From the NCBI RefSeq assembly GCF_001279005.1, contig NZ_LGCN01000209.1:1-63193 (forward strand): a DNA stretch of 63,193 nucleotides, written 5' to 3'. This stretch comes from Streptomyces caelestis. GTDB lineage: Bacteria > Actinomycetota > Actinomycetes > Streptomycetales > Streptomycetaceae. Position 1 is the stretch's first letter. Every line of letters starts with the position of its first letter. Both the position numbers and the translations under genes were made by a program. A model generated the notes under the pieces. That model ran no database searches. It was given only the letters and a program-made list of their open reading frames with translations, and was not told the origin of the DNA. Below are positions 41,857 through 50,399 of the stretch, piece after piece.

Positions 41857-43178
41857 CCCACGGATACACGACCGGCACCGGCACGAGCCCGGAACCGACG
41901 GGCCCGTACGGAACGCCGTACCCGGGGAACACGGGTACGGCCCCGGAGACGCCGTACCCGGTCCCGCAGCAGCGCACGACCGAGCCGGCGCCCGAGCCCG
42001 AGCCCGCCCCGGCGCCCAAGAAGCCGGGCCGGGACCGGTACCTGGACCTGCTGCGCTCCATCGCCCTGGTCCGCGTCGTGGTGTACCACCTCTTCGGCTG
42101 GGCCTGGCTGACGGTGCTGTTCCCGTCGATGGGCGTGATGTTCGCGCTGGCGGGCTCGCTGATGGCGCGTTCGCTGAAGCGCCCGGCGCTGGGTGTGATC
42201 CGCAGCCGCGTCCGGCGCCTGCTGCCTCCGATGTGGGCGTTCGCGGCGGTCGTGCTGACGATGATGTTCGTCAACGGCTGGAACCCCGCCGAGGACCCGG
42301 ACCACGGTGACACCTGGGGCCTGATCGGACTGTTCAACTACATCGTCCCGATCGGCGCCCCGCCCTACCCCTGGCACGTGGGCTCCCCGTCGGGGCTGCT
42401 GGAGGACACCTGGGCGGTGCAGGCCGCGGGCGTCCTGTGGTACCTGCGCGCCTACCTCTGGTTCGTCCTCGCGTCGCCGCTGCTGCTGTGGCTGTTCCGC
42501 AAGGCCCCCTGGCCGACGCTGCTCGCGCCGCTCGGCCTGACGGCGATCGTCGGCACGGGCGTGGTGACCATTCCCGGCGAGACGGGTAACGCGGTCACCG
42601 ACTTCGCGGTCTACGGCAGCTGCTGGGTGCTGGGCTTCGCCCACCACGAGGGCCTGCTGAAGCGGATCCCCCGGTACGTCTCCGTCTCCTGCGCGTCGCT
42701 GGTGATGGCCTTCGGCCTGTGGTGGGCCTCGAACCACCTCGGCCCCGACGGCTGGGACCTCAACGACATCCCCCTCGCCCAGGCCGCCTGGTCGTTCGGC
42801 TTCGTCGTGATCCTGCTCCAGTACTCCCCGTCCTGGCAGGAACTCCCCGGCCGGCTGGCCAAGTGGGACAAGCTGGTGACCCTCTCCAACAACCGCGCGG
42901 TCACCATCTACCTGTGGCACAACCTGCTGATCATGGCGACGGTCCCGATCATCGACCTGGCCTACCGGCTCCCCTTCATGCAGAGCGAGCGGGCGATGGC
43001 GGCCCTGGACAGCGCCTACACCCTCTGGATGTTCGCCCTCGTCTGGCCGCTCATCGGCCTGGCGGTCCTCGCGGTCGGCTGGGTCGAGGACCTCGCGGCG
43101 AAGCGCAAGCCACGCCTGTGGCCGAACGGAAGCAAGAGCGAGCGGCCCCGGCCGAGCGGCGGGACGCGCCGGGGCTGA
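41853..43178 (+). CDS. Acyltransferase 3 family membrane protein of the mat operon
   Basis: A 441-residue polytopic protein. A ~55-residue Pro/Thr-rich cytoplasmic tail precedes the acyltransferase-3 core, which begins RDRYLDLLRSIALVRVVVYH, the family's Arg/His-containing first helix. About ten spans follow. LVTLSNNRAVTIYLWHNLL is the conserved late segment. Such enzymes O-acylate extracellular polysaccharides. The ATG at 41853 overlaps the matB stop, so the three genes form one operon and the likely substrate is the MatB polymer. A hairpin follows at 43193. Confidence 0.87.
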   Translation: MTHGYTTGTGTSPEPTGPYGTPYPGNTGTAPETPYPVPQQRTTEPAPEPEPAPAPKKPGRDRYLDLLRSIALVRVVVYHLFGWAWLTVLFPSMGVMFALAGSLMARSLKRPALGVIRSRVRRLLPPMWAFAAVVLTMMFVNGWNPAEDPDHGDTWGLIGLFNYIVPIGAPPYPWHVGSPSGLLEDTWAVQAAGVLWYLRAYLWFVLASPLLLWLFRKAPWPTLLAPLGLTAIVGTGVVTIPGETGNAVTDFAVYGSCWVLGFAHHEGLLKRIPRYVSVSCASLVMAFGLWWASNHLGPDGWDLNDIPLAQAAWSFGFVVILLQYSPSWQELPGRLAKWDKLVTLSNNRAVTIYLWHNLLIMATVPIIDLAYRLPFMQSERAMAALDSAYTLWMFALVWPLIGLAVLAVGWVEDLAAKRKPRLWPNGSKSERPRPSGGTRRG

Positions 43179-43192
43179 CGTCACGGTCGCCC

Positions 43193-43218
43193 GGGCCACC
43201 GTGGTCGGACGGTGGCCC
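43193..43218. terminator. Bidirectional hairpin after the mat operon
   Basis: GGGCCACCGT (43193-43202) pairs perfectly with ACGGTGGCCC (43209-43218) around a six-base loop. It is placed between the acyltransferase stop (43178) and the convergent DUF397 gene (ends 43224). Confidence 0.75.
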
Positions 43219-43223
43219 GACGG

Positions 43224-43397
43224 TCACTGCGTGAGGTGGGCGAGGAAGGCGGCCCATGCGGTGGGGGAGAGGCCGAGCCGGGGACCGGACGCGTCCTTCG
43301 AGTCGCGTATGAGGACGGCGGTGGGAGTGGTGGCTATCTCCACGCAGTTCGAACTGTCGCCGCTGTGGGACGACTTGCGCCAGCGGATGGTGTGCAC
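43224..43397 (-). CDS. DUF397 small protein
   Basis: A 57-residue DUF397 protein. TIRWRKSSHSGDSSNCVEIA and AVLIRDSKDASGPRL are the two family motifs. GTG 43397 is preceded by GAAGGA at good spacing. The gene lies 11 bp after the XRE regulator on the same strand. Streptomyces carry many such pairs; the small partner often binds or modulates the XRE protein, and with the ATPase across the gap they form the AbaA/WhiJ-type cluster that affects development and antibiotic production. Role here inferred from the cluster type. Confidence 0.9.
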   Translation of the reverse strand: MHTIRWRKSSHSGDSSNCVEIATTPTAVLIRDSKDASGPRLGLSPTAWAAFLAHLTQ

Positions 43398-43408
43398 GGG
43401 GTTCCTTC

Positions 43409-44263
43409 TCAGGCTTCTCGGATGAGGTCGTGGATGAAGTCGCGGGACTCGGTGGGACCGAGTGCGCAGGACGTCATGTGGTCCAGCACGGCTCGGTACT
43501 TGGTCAACTGTGCCTCCGTGTCCAGGAATCCGCAGCCGCCGTGGTGCGTGTCCAGCTGGACCGTGTCGAGCTGCGGCACAGCGCCCGTGAGGTAGTCGAA
43601 GGACTGGCCGGTGCTCGGGAAGTAGGCCGTGCCGAACGGGATCACCCGGATGGTGACGTTGGGCAGCTCGCCCATGTCGAGCAGGTGCGTGAGCTGGCCG
43701 TGGGACACGGAGGGGCCGCCGAAGCCCATGCGGAGCGCCGACTCGTGAACGATCGCCGAGTAGGAGGGCGGATCCTCTCGGTGCAGGATGCCCTGCCGTT
43801 TGATGCGGTACGTGAGACGGTGCTCGATCTCGTACTGACGCAGGGGCGGCACCACGGTCCGGAAGAGGGCGCGGGCGTGATCGGTGGTCTGCAGCAGCGC
43901 CGGAATGTGGATCACCAGGGCGACGCGTAGTGCGGTCGTGTGGTGTTCCAGCTCCGCCAGGTCGACCAGTGCGGCGGGCAGGTGTTCGCGGTACTCGTCC
44001 CACCAGCCCCGGCGTCGGCGCCCGGTCATGGCGGCCAGTGCGTCGACCAGAGCCTGGTCGGAGCAGTCGTAGGCGGACGCCATCCCGCGCACGAGGTCGG
44101 CGCTCACCGGGCTGCGACCGGTCTCGATCATGCTCACGCGCCCTTGGTTGACGCCGAGGTGCTCGGCGGCACGGGTCACCGTGAACCCCGCCTTCTCACG
44201 GAGTTTGCGCAGCTCGGCGCCCAGTCTCCGCTGCCGCAGCGTGGGATTGTTCGTGGGCGGCAC
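43409..44263 (-). CDS. XRE-family regulator with DUF5753 domain (WhiJ-like)
   Basis: A 284-residue protein. An XRE helix-turn-helix occupies residues ~12-68 (GAELRKLREKAGFTVTRAAE, HLGVNQGRVSMIETGRSPV). The remaining ~190 residues are the DUF5753 domain (DLAELEHHTTALRVALVIHI, PALLQTTDHARALFRTVVPP, IHESALRMGFGG, VTIRVIPFGTAYFPSTGQSF). It is paired with the DUF397 gene downstream and divergent from an HATPase gene, the layout of whiJ-type clusters. The gap to the ATPase gene holds a small AT-rich dyad that may be its operator. Confidence 0.92.
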   Translation of the reverse strand: MPPTNNPTLRQRRLGAELRKLREKAGFTVTRAAEHLGVNQGRVSMIETGRSPVSADLVRGMASAYDCSDQALVDALAAMTGRRRRGWWDEYREHLPAALVDLAELEHHTTALRVALVIHIPALLQTTDHARALFRTVVPPLRQYEIEHRLTYRIKRQGILHREDPPSYSAIVHESALRMGFGGPSVSHGQLTHLLDMGELPNVTIRVIPFGTAYFPSTGQSFDYLTGAVPQLDTVQLDTHHGGCGFLDTEAQLTKYRAVLDHMTSCALGPTESRDFIHDLIREA

Positions 44264-44311
44264 GGTGTGTCCTTCCTGGCCGCGAAGCGGCTCTCATGTC
44301 CCTCACACGAG

Positions 44312-44343
44312 CTAATTAGAGATGAACCTCCCGTAGTTGGGAG
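44312..44343. promoter_or_regulatory. AT-rich divergent promoter with two dyads
   Basis: CTAATTAG (44312-44319) is a perfect 8-bp palindrome. CTCCC (44328-44332) and GGGAG (44339-44343) form an inverted repeat around GTAGTT. They lie in the 226-bp gap between the XRE and HATPase genes, in the only AT-rich part of that gap. They are candidates for the XRE protein's binding site and for both promoters. Confidence 0.45.
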
Positions 44344-44489
44344 ATTTATCTTCCATCTCGGCCCTACGGTGGCGATATCGCTCATCCGCCGCGCTCGTAA
44401 GCCGGAAGCGCACCGACCGAGGCACTGCCACCGCCCGGCGCGGCCGTGAGCGCGGAACTCGTGCCCCCTCCAGCTCCCCGGAGCCAACC

Positions 44490-44960
44490 ATGGTCACCGT
44501 AGCCCCGTCCCACCCCTGGGCGTACGCCCTTCGCCTCCCCCGTGACCCCCGCGCCGTACGCGTCGCACGTATGACGGTGCGGGCCGCGCTCGACGGGCAC
44601 GGCAGGCAGGACGCCGTCGAGGTCGTGGAGTTGCTGACGTCGGAGCTGGTCACCAACGCCTACCTGCACACCGAGGGGCCCGCCTCCCTGCGGCTCACGG
44701 GGCTGAGCGGCGGCCGGCTGCGGGTCGGGGTGTGGGACAGCGATCCGTACGTTCCCGCACCGTTCGGCGAGGCCGGCGACGACTCCGTCCCGCTCGCTCC
44801 GGTCGACGCCGGGTCCGGGCGCGGACTGCGTCTCGTGCAGGAGTACGCCGACTCCTGGGGAGGCTGGGCCCTCGGTGACGGTGCGCTGGGGCGGGGAGCC
44901 GGGAAGCTGCTCTGGTTCGAGGTGGGCGGGCGTGCCACACTGCCCCTGTTGCGGAAGTGA
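44490..44960 (+). CDS. HATPase-fold anti-sigma-like regulatory protein
   Basis: A 156-residue single-domain protein of the GHKL (SpoIIAB/RsbW-like) kind. The N box reads ELLTSELVTNAYLHT, the G1 box VGVWDSDP and the G2 box GSGRGLRLVQEYAD, so ATP binding is probable. Such short Streptomyces proteins occur beside XRE/DUF397 pairs. ATG 44490 has GGAG seven bases upstream. Whether it phosphorylates an anti-sigma antagonist or only binds a partner cannot be told. Confidence 0.87.
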   Translation: MVTVAPSHPWAYALRLPRDPRAVRVARMTVRAALDGHGRQDAVEVVELLTSELVTNAYLHTEGPASLRLTGLSGGRLRVGVWDSDPYVPAPFGEAGDDSVPLAPVDAGSGRGLRLVQEYADSWGGWALGDGALGRGAGKLLWFEVGGRATLPLLRK

Positions 44961-44986
44961 ACGGTGTGGCCAGGGGGCGAGGGCGG

Positions 44987-45835
44987 ATGAGCAAGCGGCA
45001 GACGCGGAAGATGCTGCGGCTGATGGCGAGCGGGGAGCCGGTCGAGCTCACCAGTGCGATGGCATCCGTGAAGAAGCTCGCCAAACTCGCCTTCGTCGCC
45101 CAGCAGTTCGGCTACGAGTACGCGGACGTGCGGCAGGGCGGCGGGAACAACAGCCAGCTGAGGATGCTGATCGTGCCCGATCACAGTCCGCAGGCCCGCA
45201 CCCGCGCCGCGCAGAACCGGGCGCAGTACCCCAACGCCCACGACGGGGTGTCCCTGCCGCCGCTCGTGCCGGACGCCCTCGAACTCCTCAAGGCCCGCAT
45301 CAACTTCGACCTCACCGGCAAGAGCGCCGAGAAGCGGATGGGCTACGGCGCCCTCGGCGTCTCCCTCGGCTGCGTGGTCGTCGCCTTCCGGATGGGCGGC
45401 GCGTCCTCCGACTTCGTCATCGCGGCCGTCATCTGGCTCGCCCTCATGGCCGTCTTCGGCATCGGTCTCCTCGTCACCCGCAAGCGCAACGCCAAATTCG
45501 CGGCCCGGCTCCAGGCGGCCGGCTTCGCCCCGGTGGCGGACGGGACGGGCCGGGTGCGCTACCTGCCCCCGGGCGGGCAGATGCCGGGACAGCACGGCAG
45601 TCCATTCGGGGGCGGACCGTACGGGGCCCAGGCACCCGGAATGCCGGCACCGGCACCCGTGCCGGGTTACGGCCACCAGCCTCCTCAGCCCCCGATGCCG
45701 TACGGGCAGCCCGCCCCGTACGGCACACCACCCCAGGCCCCCGCCTCCGCCCCCCATCCCTACGCCCAGCCCCAGCCCCCGTACGGGCAGCCCGCCCAGC
45801 AGCAGACCCCCTACGGGCAACCCCCGCAACGCTGA
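44987..45835 (+). CDS. Membrane protein with Pro/Gln-rich tail
   Basis: A 282-residue protein I do not recognise. Residues 1-~110 are basic and cytoplasmic-looking (MSKRQTRKMLRLMASGEPVE, FVAQQFGYEYADVRQGGGNN). Two adjacent hydrophobic segments at ~120-165 (YGALGVSLGCVVVAF and FVIAAVIWLALMAVFGIGLL) form a hairpin in the membrane. The last ~90 residues are PYGQP-type Pro/Gln/Tyr repeats. I chose ATG 44987, with GAGGG just upstream; GTG starts at 44957 and 44966 are in frame and the first overlaps the HATPase stop. It may be co-transcribed with the HATPase gene. Confidence 0.65.
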   Translation: MSKRQTRKMLRLMASGEPVELTSAMASVKKLAKLAFVAQQFGYEYADVRQGGGNNSQLRMLIVPDHSPQARTRAAQNRAQYPNAHDGVSLPPLVPDALELLKARINFDLTGKSAEKRMGYGALGVSLGCVVVAFRMGGASSDFVIAAVIWLALMAVFGIGLLVTRKRNAKFAARLQAAGFAPVADGTGRVRYLPPGGQMPGQHGSPFGGGPYGAQAPGMPAPAPVPGYGHQPPQPPMPYGQPAPYGTPPQAPASAPHPYAQPQPPYGQPAQQQTPYGQPPQR

Positions 45836-45925
45836 ACCTCACCGCGCCGCCCGCGCCCCCTGCCGGACACCTCTCACCCGGCCCCCGCCCCGGGTGAGCG
45901 CAACGTTCCCTCCCGGTCACCGCCC

Positions 45926-45941
45926 GCCACAGCCACGAAAC
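45926..45941 (+). promoter_or_regulatory. Possible GlnR half-box upstream of narK
   Basis: GCCAC and GAAAC are separated by six bases at 45926-45941, close to the gTnAc-n6-GaAAc element recognised by the nitrogen regulator GlnR. It is 71 bp before narK. A second a/b pair at the proper distance is not evident, so this is weak by sequence; the nitrate context raises it a little. Confidence 0.35.
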
Positions 45942-46011
45942 GACCCCTCCCTACCTTCGGGACCAGCCCCTCGCGGCACCGCCCGCGTCCCCGGAGAGCA
46001 GTGGAGGCCTC

Positions 46012-47370
46012 ATGACAGCCCGCAGCGGCCGCTGGATCCAGCAGTGGGACCCGGAGGACGAGACCTTCTGGAACCGCACCGGAGAGAAGATCGCCCGGCG
46101 CAACCTGCTCTTCTCCGTGCTGTCCGAGCACATCGGGTTCTCGATCTGGACGATGTGGTCCGTGCTGGTGCTCTTCATGGGCCCGGAGTACGGGCTGACG
46201 CCCGCCGACAAGTTCCTGCTGACGTCGATGGTCACGCTGGTCGGCGCCGTGGTCCGGGTGCCGTACACCTTCGCCGTCGCCCTCTTCGGCGGGCGGAACT
46301 GGACGGTGATCAGCGCGGCGCTGCTGCTCGTGCCCTCCGTCGCCGCGTTCGCCGTGATGGAGCCGGGGACGTCCTTCTCCACCTTCCTCCTGGTCGGCCT
46401 GCTGGCCGGGATCGGCGGCGGCAACTTCGCCTCCTCCATGACCAACATCAACGCCTTCTTCCCCCTGCGCAAGAAGGGCTGGGCGCTCGGACTGAACGCC
46501 GGCGGCGGCAACATCGGCGTCCCGGTGATCCAGCTCGCCGCCCTCGCGATCATCGGCGCGGGCGGCGGACCGCGGGTGCTGCTCGGCGTCTACATCCCGC
46601 TGATCGTCGTCGCCGCCGTGCTCGCCGCCCTGTACATGGACAACCTCGCCTCGGTGAAGAACGACACCGGCGCCGCCAAGGACGCCGCGCGGGACGCGCA
46701 CACCTGGATCATGTCCTTCCTCTACATCGGCACCTTCGGCTCGTTCATCGGCTACAGCTTCGCCTTCGGGCAGGTGCTCCAGAACCAGTTCGACCGCACG
46801 CCGCTCGAGGCCGCGTACGTCACCTTCGTCGGACCGCTGCTCGGCTCCCTGATCCGCCCGGTGGGCGGCTCGCTCGCCGACCGGTACGGCGGCGCGCGGA
46901 TCACGCTGTGGAACTTCGTCGCCATGGGCGCGGCGACGGCGGTGCTGATCGTCGCCTCCATGCAGAAGTCGCTGGCGCTGTTCACCGTCGCCTTCGTGGT
47001 GCTGTTCGTGCTGACCGGCCTCGGCAACGGGTCGACGTACAAGATGATCCCCGGCATCTTCCAGGCGAAGGCGCGGGCCGAGGGGCTCACGGGGGAGGCG
47101 GCGGCCGCGTACGGGCGGCGGCTGTCGGGTGCGTCCATGGGGCTGATCGGCGCGGTGGGCGCGCTCGGCGGGGTCGGCATCAACCTGGCCTTCCGCCAGT
47201 CCTTCCTCTCCTACGGCTCCGGCACCGGCGCGTTCGTCGCCTTCCTGGCCTGCTACGCGGTCTGCTTCGCGGTCACCTGGGCGGTATACCTTCGCCGCCC
47301 GGCGGTCCGGCCGACGGACACGGACACCGCCCCGGAGGAGAAGTCGCAGCTCAGCTACGCCAACGTATGA
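46012..47370 (+). CDS. narK: Nitrate/nitrite transporter (MFS, NarK family)
   Basis: A 452-residue protein with twelve spans. The nitrate signature appears in GLLAGIGGGNFASSMTNINA, followed by FFPLRKKGWALGLNAGGGN. A second Gly/Asn-rich signature (LTGLGNGSTYKMIPGIF) lies in the C-terminal half, as in NarK/NasA transporters. The N-terminal SGRWIQQWDPEDETFWNRTG is typical of actinobacterial members. ATG 46012 matches the family. It precedes nnaR on the same strand, supporting a role in nitrate uptake or nitrite extrusion during assimilation. Confidence 0.92.
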   Translation: MTARSGRWIQQWDPEDETFWNRTGEKIARRNLLFSVLSEHIGFSIWTMWSVLVLFMGPEYGLTPADKFLLTSMVTLVGAVVRVPYTFAVALFGGRNWTVISAALLLVPSVAAFAVMEPGTSFSTFLLVGLLAGIGGGNFASSMTNINAFFPLRKKGWALGLNAGGGNIGVPVIQLAALAIIGAGGGPRVLLGVYIPLIVVAAVLAALYMDNLASVKNDTGAAKDAARDAHTWIMSFLYIGTFGSFIGYSFAFGQVLQNQFDRTPLEAAYVTFVGPLLGSLIRPVGGSLADRYGGARITLWNFVAMGAATAVLIVASMQKSLALFTVAFVVLFVLTGLGNGSTYKMIPGIFQAKARAEGLTGEAAAAYGRRLSGASMGLIGAVGALGGVGINLAFRQSFLSYGSGTGAFVAFLACYAVCFAVTWAVYLRRPAVRPTDTDTAPEEKSQLSYANV

Positions 47371-47499
47371 CGCGAAGTGACGTAACACTGGTGACATGAA
47401 GCCGAACCGAGCCTGTCACGCACCGTTGACAGGCTCGTCCGGCGGGGAGGCGGAGCCGCTCCTCCTCGCAGTACGCCGACTCGAGCCGGGACGAGAGCC

Positions 47500-48654
47500 A
47501 TGTACGACGAACAAGAGCAGCCGCCGCAGCACGGGCCCCTCGCGGGGTTCACCGTGGGCGTGACCGCGGCGCGCCGGGCCGACGAGCTGGGCGCGCTCCT
47601 CGAGCGGCGCGGAGCCGCCGTGGTGCACGCCCCCGCCCTGCGGATCGTGCCGCTCTCCGACGACAGCGAACTGCTGGCCGCCACCAAGGACATCATCGGG
47701 CAGGCCCCGGACATCGCGGTCGCCACCACCGCCATCGGCTTCCGGGGCTGGGTGGAGGCCGCCGACGGCTGGGGGCTGGGCGAGGACCTGCTGGCGCGGC
47801 TGCGCGGGGTGCGGATCCTGGCGCGCGGCCCCAAGGTGAAGGGCGCGATCCGGGCCGCCGGGCTGACCGAGGAGTGGTCGCCGGCGTCGGAGTCGCTGGC
47901 CGAGGTGCTCGACCGGCTCCTGGAGGAGGGCGTCGACGGACTGCGGATCGCCGTGCAGCTGCACGGTGAGCCGCTGCCCGGGTTCGTGGAGTCGCTGCGG
48001 GCCGGAGGAGCGGAGGTGGTGGGGGTGCCGGTCTACCGGTGGCTGCCGCCGGAGGACCTCGGCCCCGTCGACCGCCTCATCGACGGATGCGTCGCCCGGA
48101 GCCTGGACGCGGTCACCTTCACCAGCGCGCCCGCCGCCGCGTCCCTGCTGTCCCGCGCGCAGGAGCGCGGGTTGCTCGACGACCTGCTCGCCGCGCTCGG
48201 CCACGACGTGCTGTCCGCCTGCGTCGGTCCGGTCACCGCGCTGCCGTTGCAGGCCCGCGGCGTCGACACGGTGCAGCCCGAACGCTTCCGGCTCGGCCCG
48301 CTGGTCCAGCTGCTCTGCCGGGAACTGCCCGCGCGGGCCCGCGCGTTGCCCGTGGCCGGGCACCGGGTGGAGATCCGGGGGCACGCGGCCCTGGTGGACG
48401 GCGCGCTCAGACCCGTACCGCCGGCCGGGATGTCGCTGCTGCGGGCGCTGTCCCGGCGGCCCGGCTGGGTGGTCTCCCGCGCGGAGCTGCTGCGCGCCCT
48501 CCCGGGCGCGGGCCGCGACGAGCACGCGGTGGAGACCGCCATGGCCCGCCTGCGCTCCGCCCTGGGCGCCCCGAAGCTGATCCAGACGGTCGTCAAGCGC
48601 GGCTACCGCCTCGCCCTGGACCCGGCGGCGGAGTCGAAGTACGGGGAAGGCTGA
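47500..48654 (+). CDS. nnaR: Uroporphyrinogen-III synthase-like regulator NnaR
   Basis: A 384-residue fusion. Residues ~15-265 have the HemD fold (GFTVGVTAARRADELGALLE, VEAADGWGLGEDLLARLRGV, DAVTFTSAPAAASLLS). Residues ~285-375 are an OmpR-type winged helix (LRALSRRPGWVVSRAELLRA, VETAMARLRSALGAPKLIQT, VVKRGYRL). No other haem genes are adjacent, and the neighbour is narK. This architecture and location match NnaR, described in S. coelicolor as a co-regulator acting with GlnR on nitrate/nitrite genes. The 129-bp upstream gap contains several GTnAC-like elements (for example GTAAC near 47384). Confidence 0.88.
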   Translation: MYDEQEQPPQHGPLAGFTVGVTAARRADELGALLERRGAAVVHAPALRIVPLSDDSELLAATKDIIGQAPDIAVATTAIGFRGWVEAADGWGLGEDLLARLRGVRILARGPKVKGAIRAAGLTEEWSPASESLAEVLDRLLEEGVDGLRIAVQLHGEPLPGFVESLRAGGAEVVGVPVYRWLPPEDLGPVDRLIDGCVARSLDAVTFTSAPAAASLLSRAQERGLLDDLLAALGHDVLSACVGPVTALPLQARGVDTVQPERFRLGPLVQLLCRELPARARALPVAGHRVEIRGHAALVDGALRPVPPAGMSLLRALSRRPGWVVSRAELLRALPGAGRDEHAVETAMARLRSALGAPKLIQTVVKRGYRLALDPAAESKYGEG

Positions 48655-48936
48655 GCGGACAGCCGAATGGACGGCCGTGCGGCTGCCGGCACCGGGTCCT
48701 GCCGACCCCGTCCGTCCCGTGACGCCGTGCACGCTTTCCGGGCGCCGCGAGCGGAGGGCGCCCCGGGCACGCACCCGGCACCGCGCGGCCCGGTCCTCCG
48801 GAGCGGAAGAGGGGGCCCGACGACCGGCCCCAGGGGTTCCGGCGGCCGGGGCGGGCAGGCACTGTGGGAGGGGAACGGCTTCCCGGATCGCTCACCGGCC
48901 CCCACGCGCGGGGCCAACCTAGGCGGTGGCAGGAAC

Positions 48937-49536
48937 ATGGCACTGGGTACGGTCACGGCGCCCCACGAGCTGCGGTTCGACACCGGGCGGGTCTGCCTGG
49001 ACCTGCTCGCGACCACCCATCCCGTGGAACGGCTCGGTTCCGTGGAGGTGCTGCGCGCCTGGATCACCGGCTCCGGACTCGTGCCCGCGGGCACCGTGCT
49101 CGCCCACGCCGACGCCTCCTGGCCGGCGGCCTTCCGCGAACTGCGCGGGTGGCTCGCCCCGTTGGTGCGCGGCCGGCCGGCGCCCGGCGTCCCCTCGTAC
49201 GACCTCGCGCTCGCCCGGGTGAACGAACTGGCCCGCGCGGCGCCCCCGGCGCCCCGCGCGGTGCCCGGTGAGGACGGCGCCCTGGTGCGCCGCCTCGACG
49301 GCCCGCCCGGCCGCGCGGCGCTGCTCGCGGCCGTCGCCCGGGACGCGGTGGACCTGCTCACCGACCCCGTCGCACGCGCGAGCCTGCGGCAGTGCGAGGG
49401 GGACGACTGCCCGATCGTGTACGTCGACACGTCCCGGGGGCGCAGGCGGCGCTGGTGCTCCAGCGAGACCTGCGGCAACCGGGAGCGCGTGGCCCGCCAC
49501 CGCCGACGCCGGCGCGCGGCGCCGGCGCGCGCCTAG
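48937..49536 (+). CDS. CGNR zinc-finger/ABATE-domain protein
   Basis: A 199-residue protein. The N-terminal ABATE region begins APHELRFDTGRVCLDLLATT. The C-terminal zinc finger has four cysteines (QCEGDDC, then WCSSETC) and the diagnostic CGNRERVARHRRRRR with a basic tail, suggesting nucleic-acid binding. It is a putative stress-type regulator; no target is known to me. I chose ATG 48937, since AGGA precedes it and the ABATE motif follows directly. The 282-bp gap upstream is GC-rich, with no gene I can support. Confidence 0.85.
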   Translation: MALGTVTAPHELRFDTGRVCLDLLATTHPVERLGSVEVLRAWITGSGLVPAGTVLAHADASWPAAFRELRGWLAPLVRGRPAPGVPSYDLALARVNELARAAPPAPRAVPGEDGALVRRLDGPPGRAALLAAVARDAVDLLTDPVARASLRQCEGDDCPIVYVDTSRGRRRRWCSSETCGNRERVARHRRRRRAAPARA

Positions 49537-49820
49537 CCGAACTCCGGTGTCCCTCGTGGGCCTTCCGTGCGCCGCCCGCGGAGAAGTGGTGAAGTGACGT
49601 CGGTCACACCATCGTTCACCACCCATGCGGTGTGATGGGTGTCACACCCCTGTCGTTGTGCCGGAAATGTAAAGAAGCGGCGGGGGGATTGTGGGTTCAT
49701 GTCCCGGTCGTCACGCGCCCCCGCGGAAAACCGTCTCCCTCTCTTTGAACACCCGCATCCCACCGTCCGTACCGGTTGTCGAGCGACCGACGGGGAATCC
49801 CCCGGACACCGGAGGTGGGC

Positions 49821-50399
49821 GTGCGCAAGGATGCGGCCGTGGCCAGAGAACGTGGAGCGAGGGCCCGACATCGCATGTCCTCACAGCCCTCGGAACCCGA
49901 CGAGGAGCTGATGCGTGCGCTCTACCGCGAGCACGCCGGCCCTCTGCTGGCCTACGTCCTGCGGCTGGTCGCCGGAGACCGGCAGCGCGCCGAGGACGTC
50001 GTCCAGGAAACGCTCATCCGTGCCTGGAAGAACGCCGGTCAGCTCAATCGGGCGACCGGTTCGGTACGCCCCTGGCTGGTGACGGTCGCCCGGCGCATCG
50101 TCATCGACGGCCACCGCAGCCGGCAGGCCCGGCCGCAGGAGGTCGATCCGTCGCCGCTGGAGGTCATCCCCGCGGAGGACGAGATCGACAAGGCGCTGTG
50201 GCTGATGACGCTGTCGGACGCGCTCGACGACCTGACCCCGGCCCACCGGGAGGTACTCGTCGAGACGTACTTCAAGGGGCGTACCGTCAATGAGGCGGCG
50301 CAGACACTCGGCATACCCAGCGGCACCGTACGCTCCCGGGTCTTCTACGCCCTGCGGTCGATGAAGCTGGCTCTGGAGGAGCGGGGGGTGACGGCGTGA
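49821..50399 (+). CDS. sigU: ECF-type RNA polymerase sigma factor SigU
   Basis: A ~192-residue ECF sigma factor. Region 2 reads YREHAGPLLAYVLRLVAGDR and AEDVVQETLIRAWKN. Region 4 reads DLTPAHREVLVETYFKGRTV and GIPSGTVRSRVFYALRSMK. GTG 49821 has GGAGG five bases upstream; GTG 49839 and ATG 49875 are in-frame alternatives. The gene overlaps an anti-sigma gene by four bases. The pair matches sigU-rsuA of S. coelicolor, where excess SigU blocks aerial growth. The 284-bp gap before it has CACACC/GGTGTG inverted repeats (49597-49660) and a TTGAAC box near 49745 that may be a promoter. Confidence 0.88.
   Translation: MRKDAAVARERGARARHRMSSQPSEPDEELMRALYREHAGPLLAYVLRLVAGDRQRAEDVVQETLIRAWKNAGQLNRATGSVRPWLVTVARRIVIDGHRSRQARPQEVDPSPLEVIPAEDEIDKALWLMTLSDALDDLTPAHREVLVETYFKGRTVNEAAQTLGIPSGTVRSRVFYALRSMKLALEERGVTA

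Noticed and set aside
47370..47500. Small gene between narK and nnaR
   Set aside because: Short frames here have no ribosome site or coding pattern; the gap is better read as the nnaR promoter.
48655..48936. N-terminal extension of the CGNR protein from 48667
   Set aside because: The added 90 residues are Gly/Arg/Pro-rich with no domain, and the ABATE motif begins right after the ATG at 48937.
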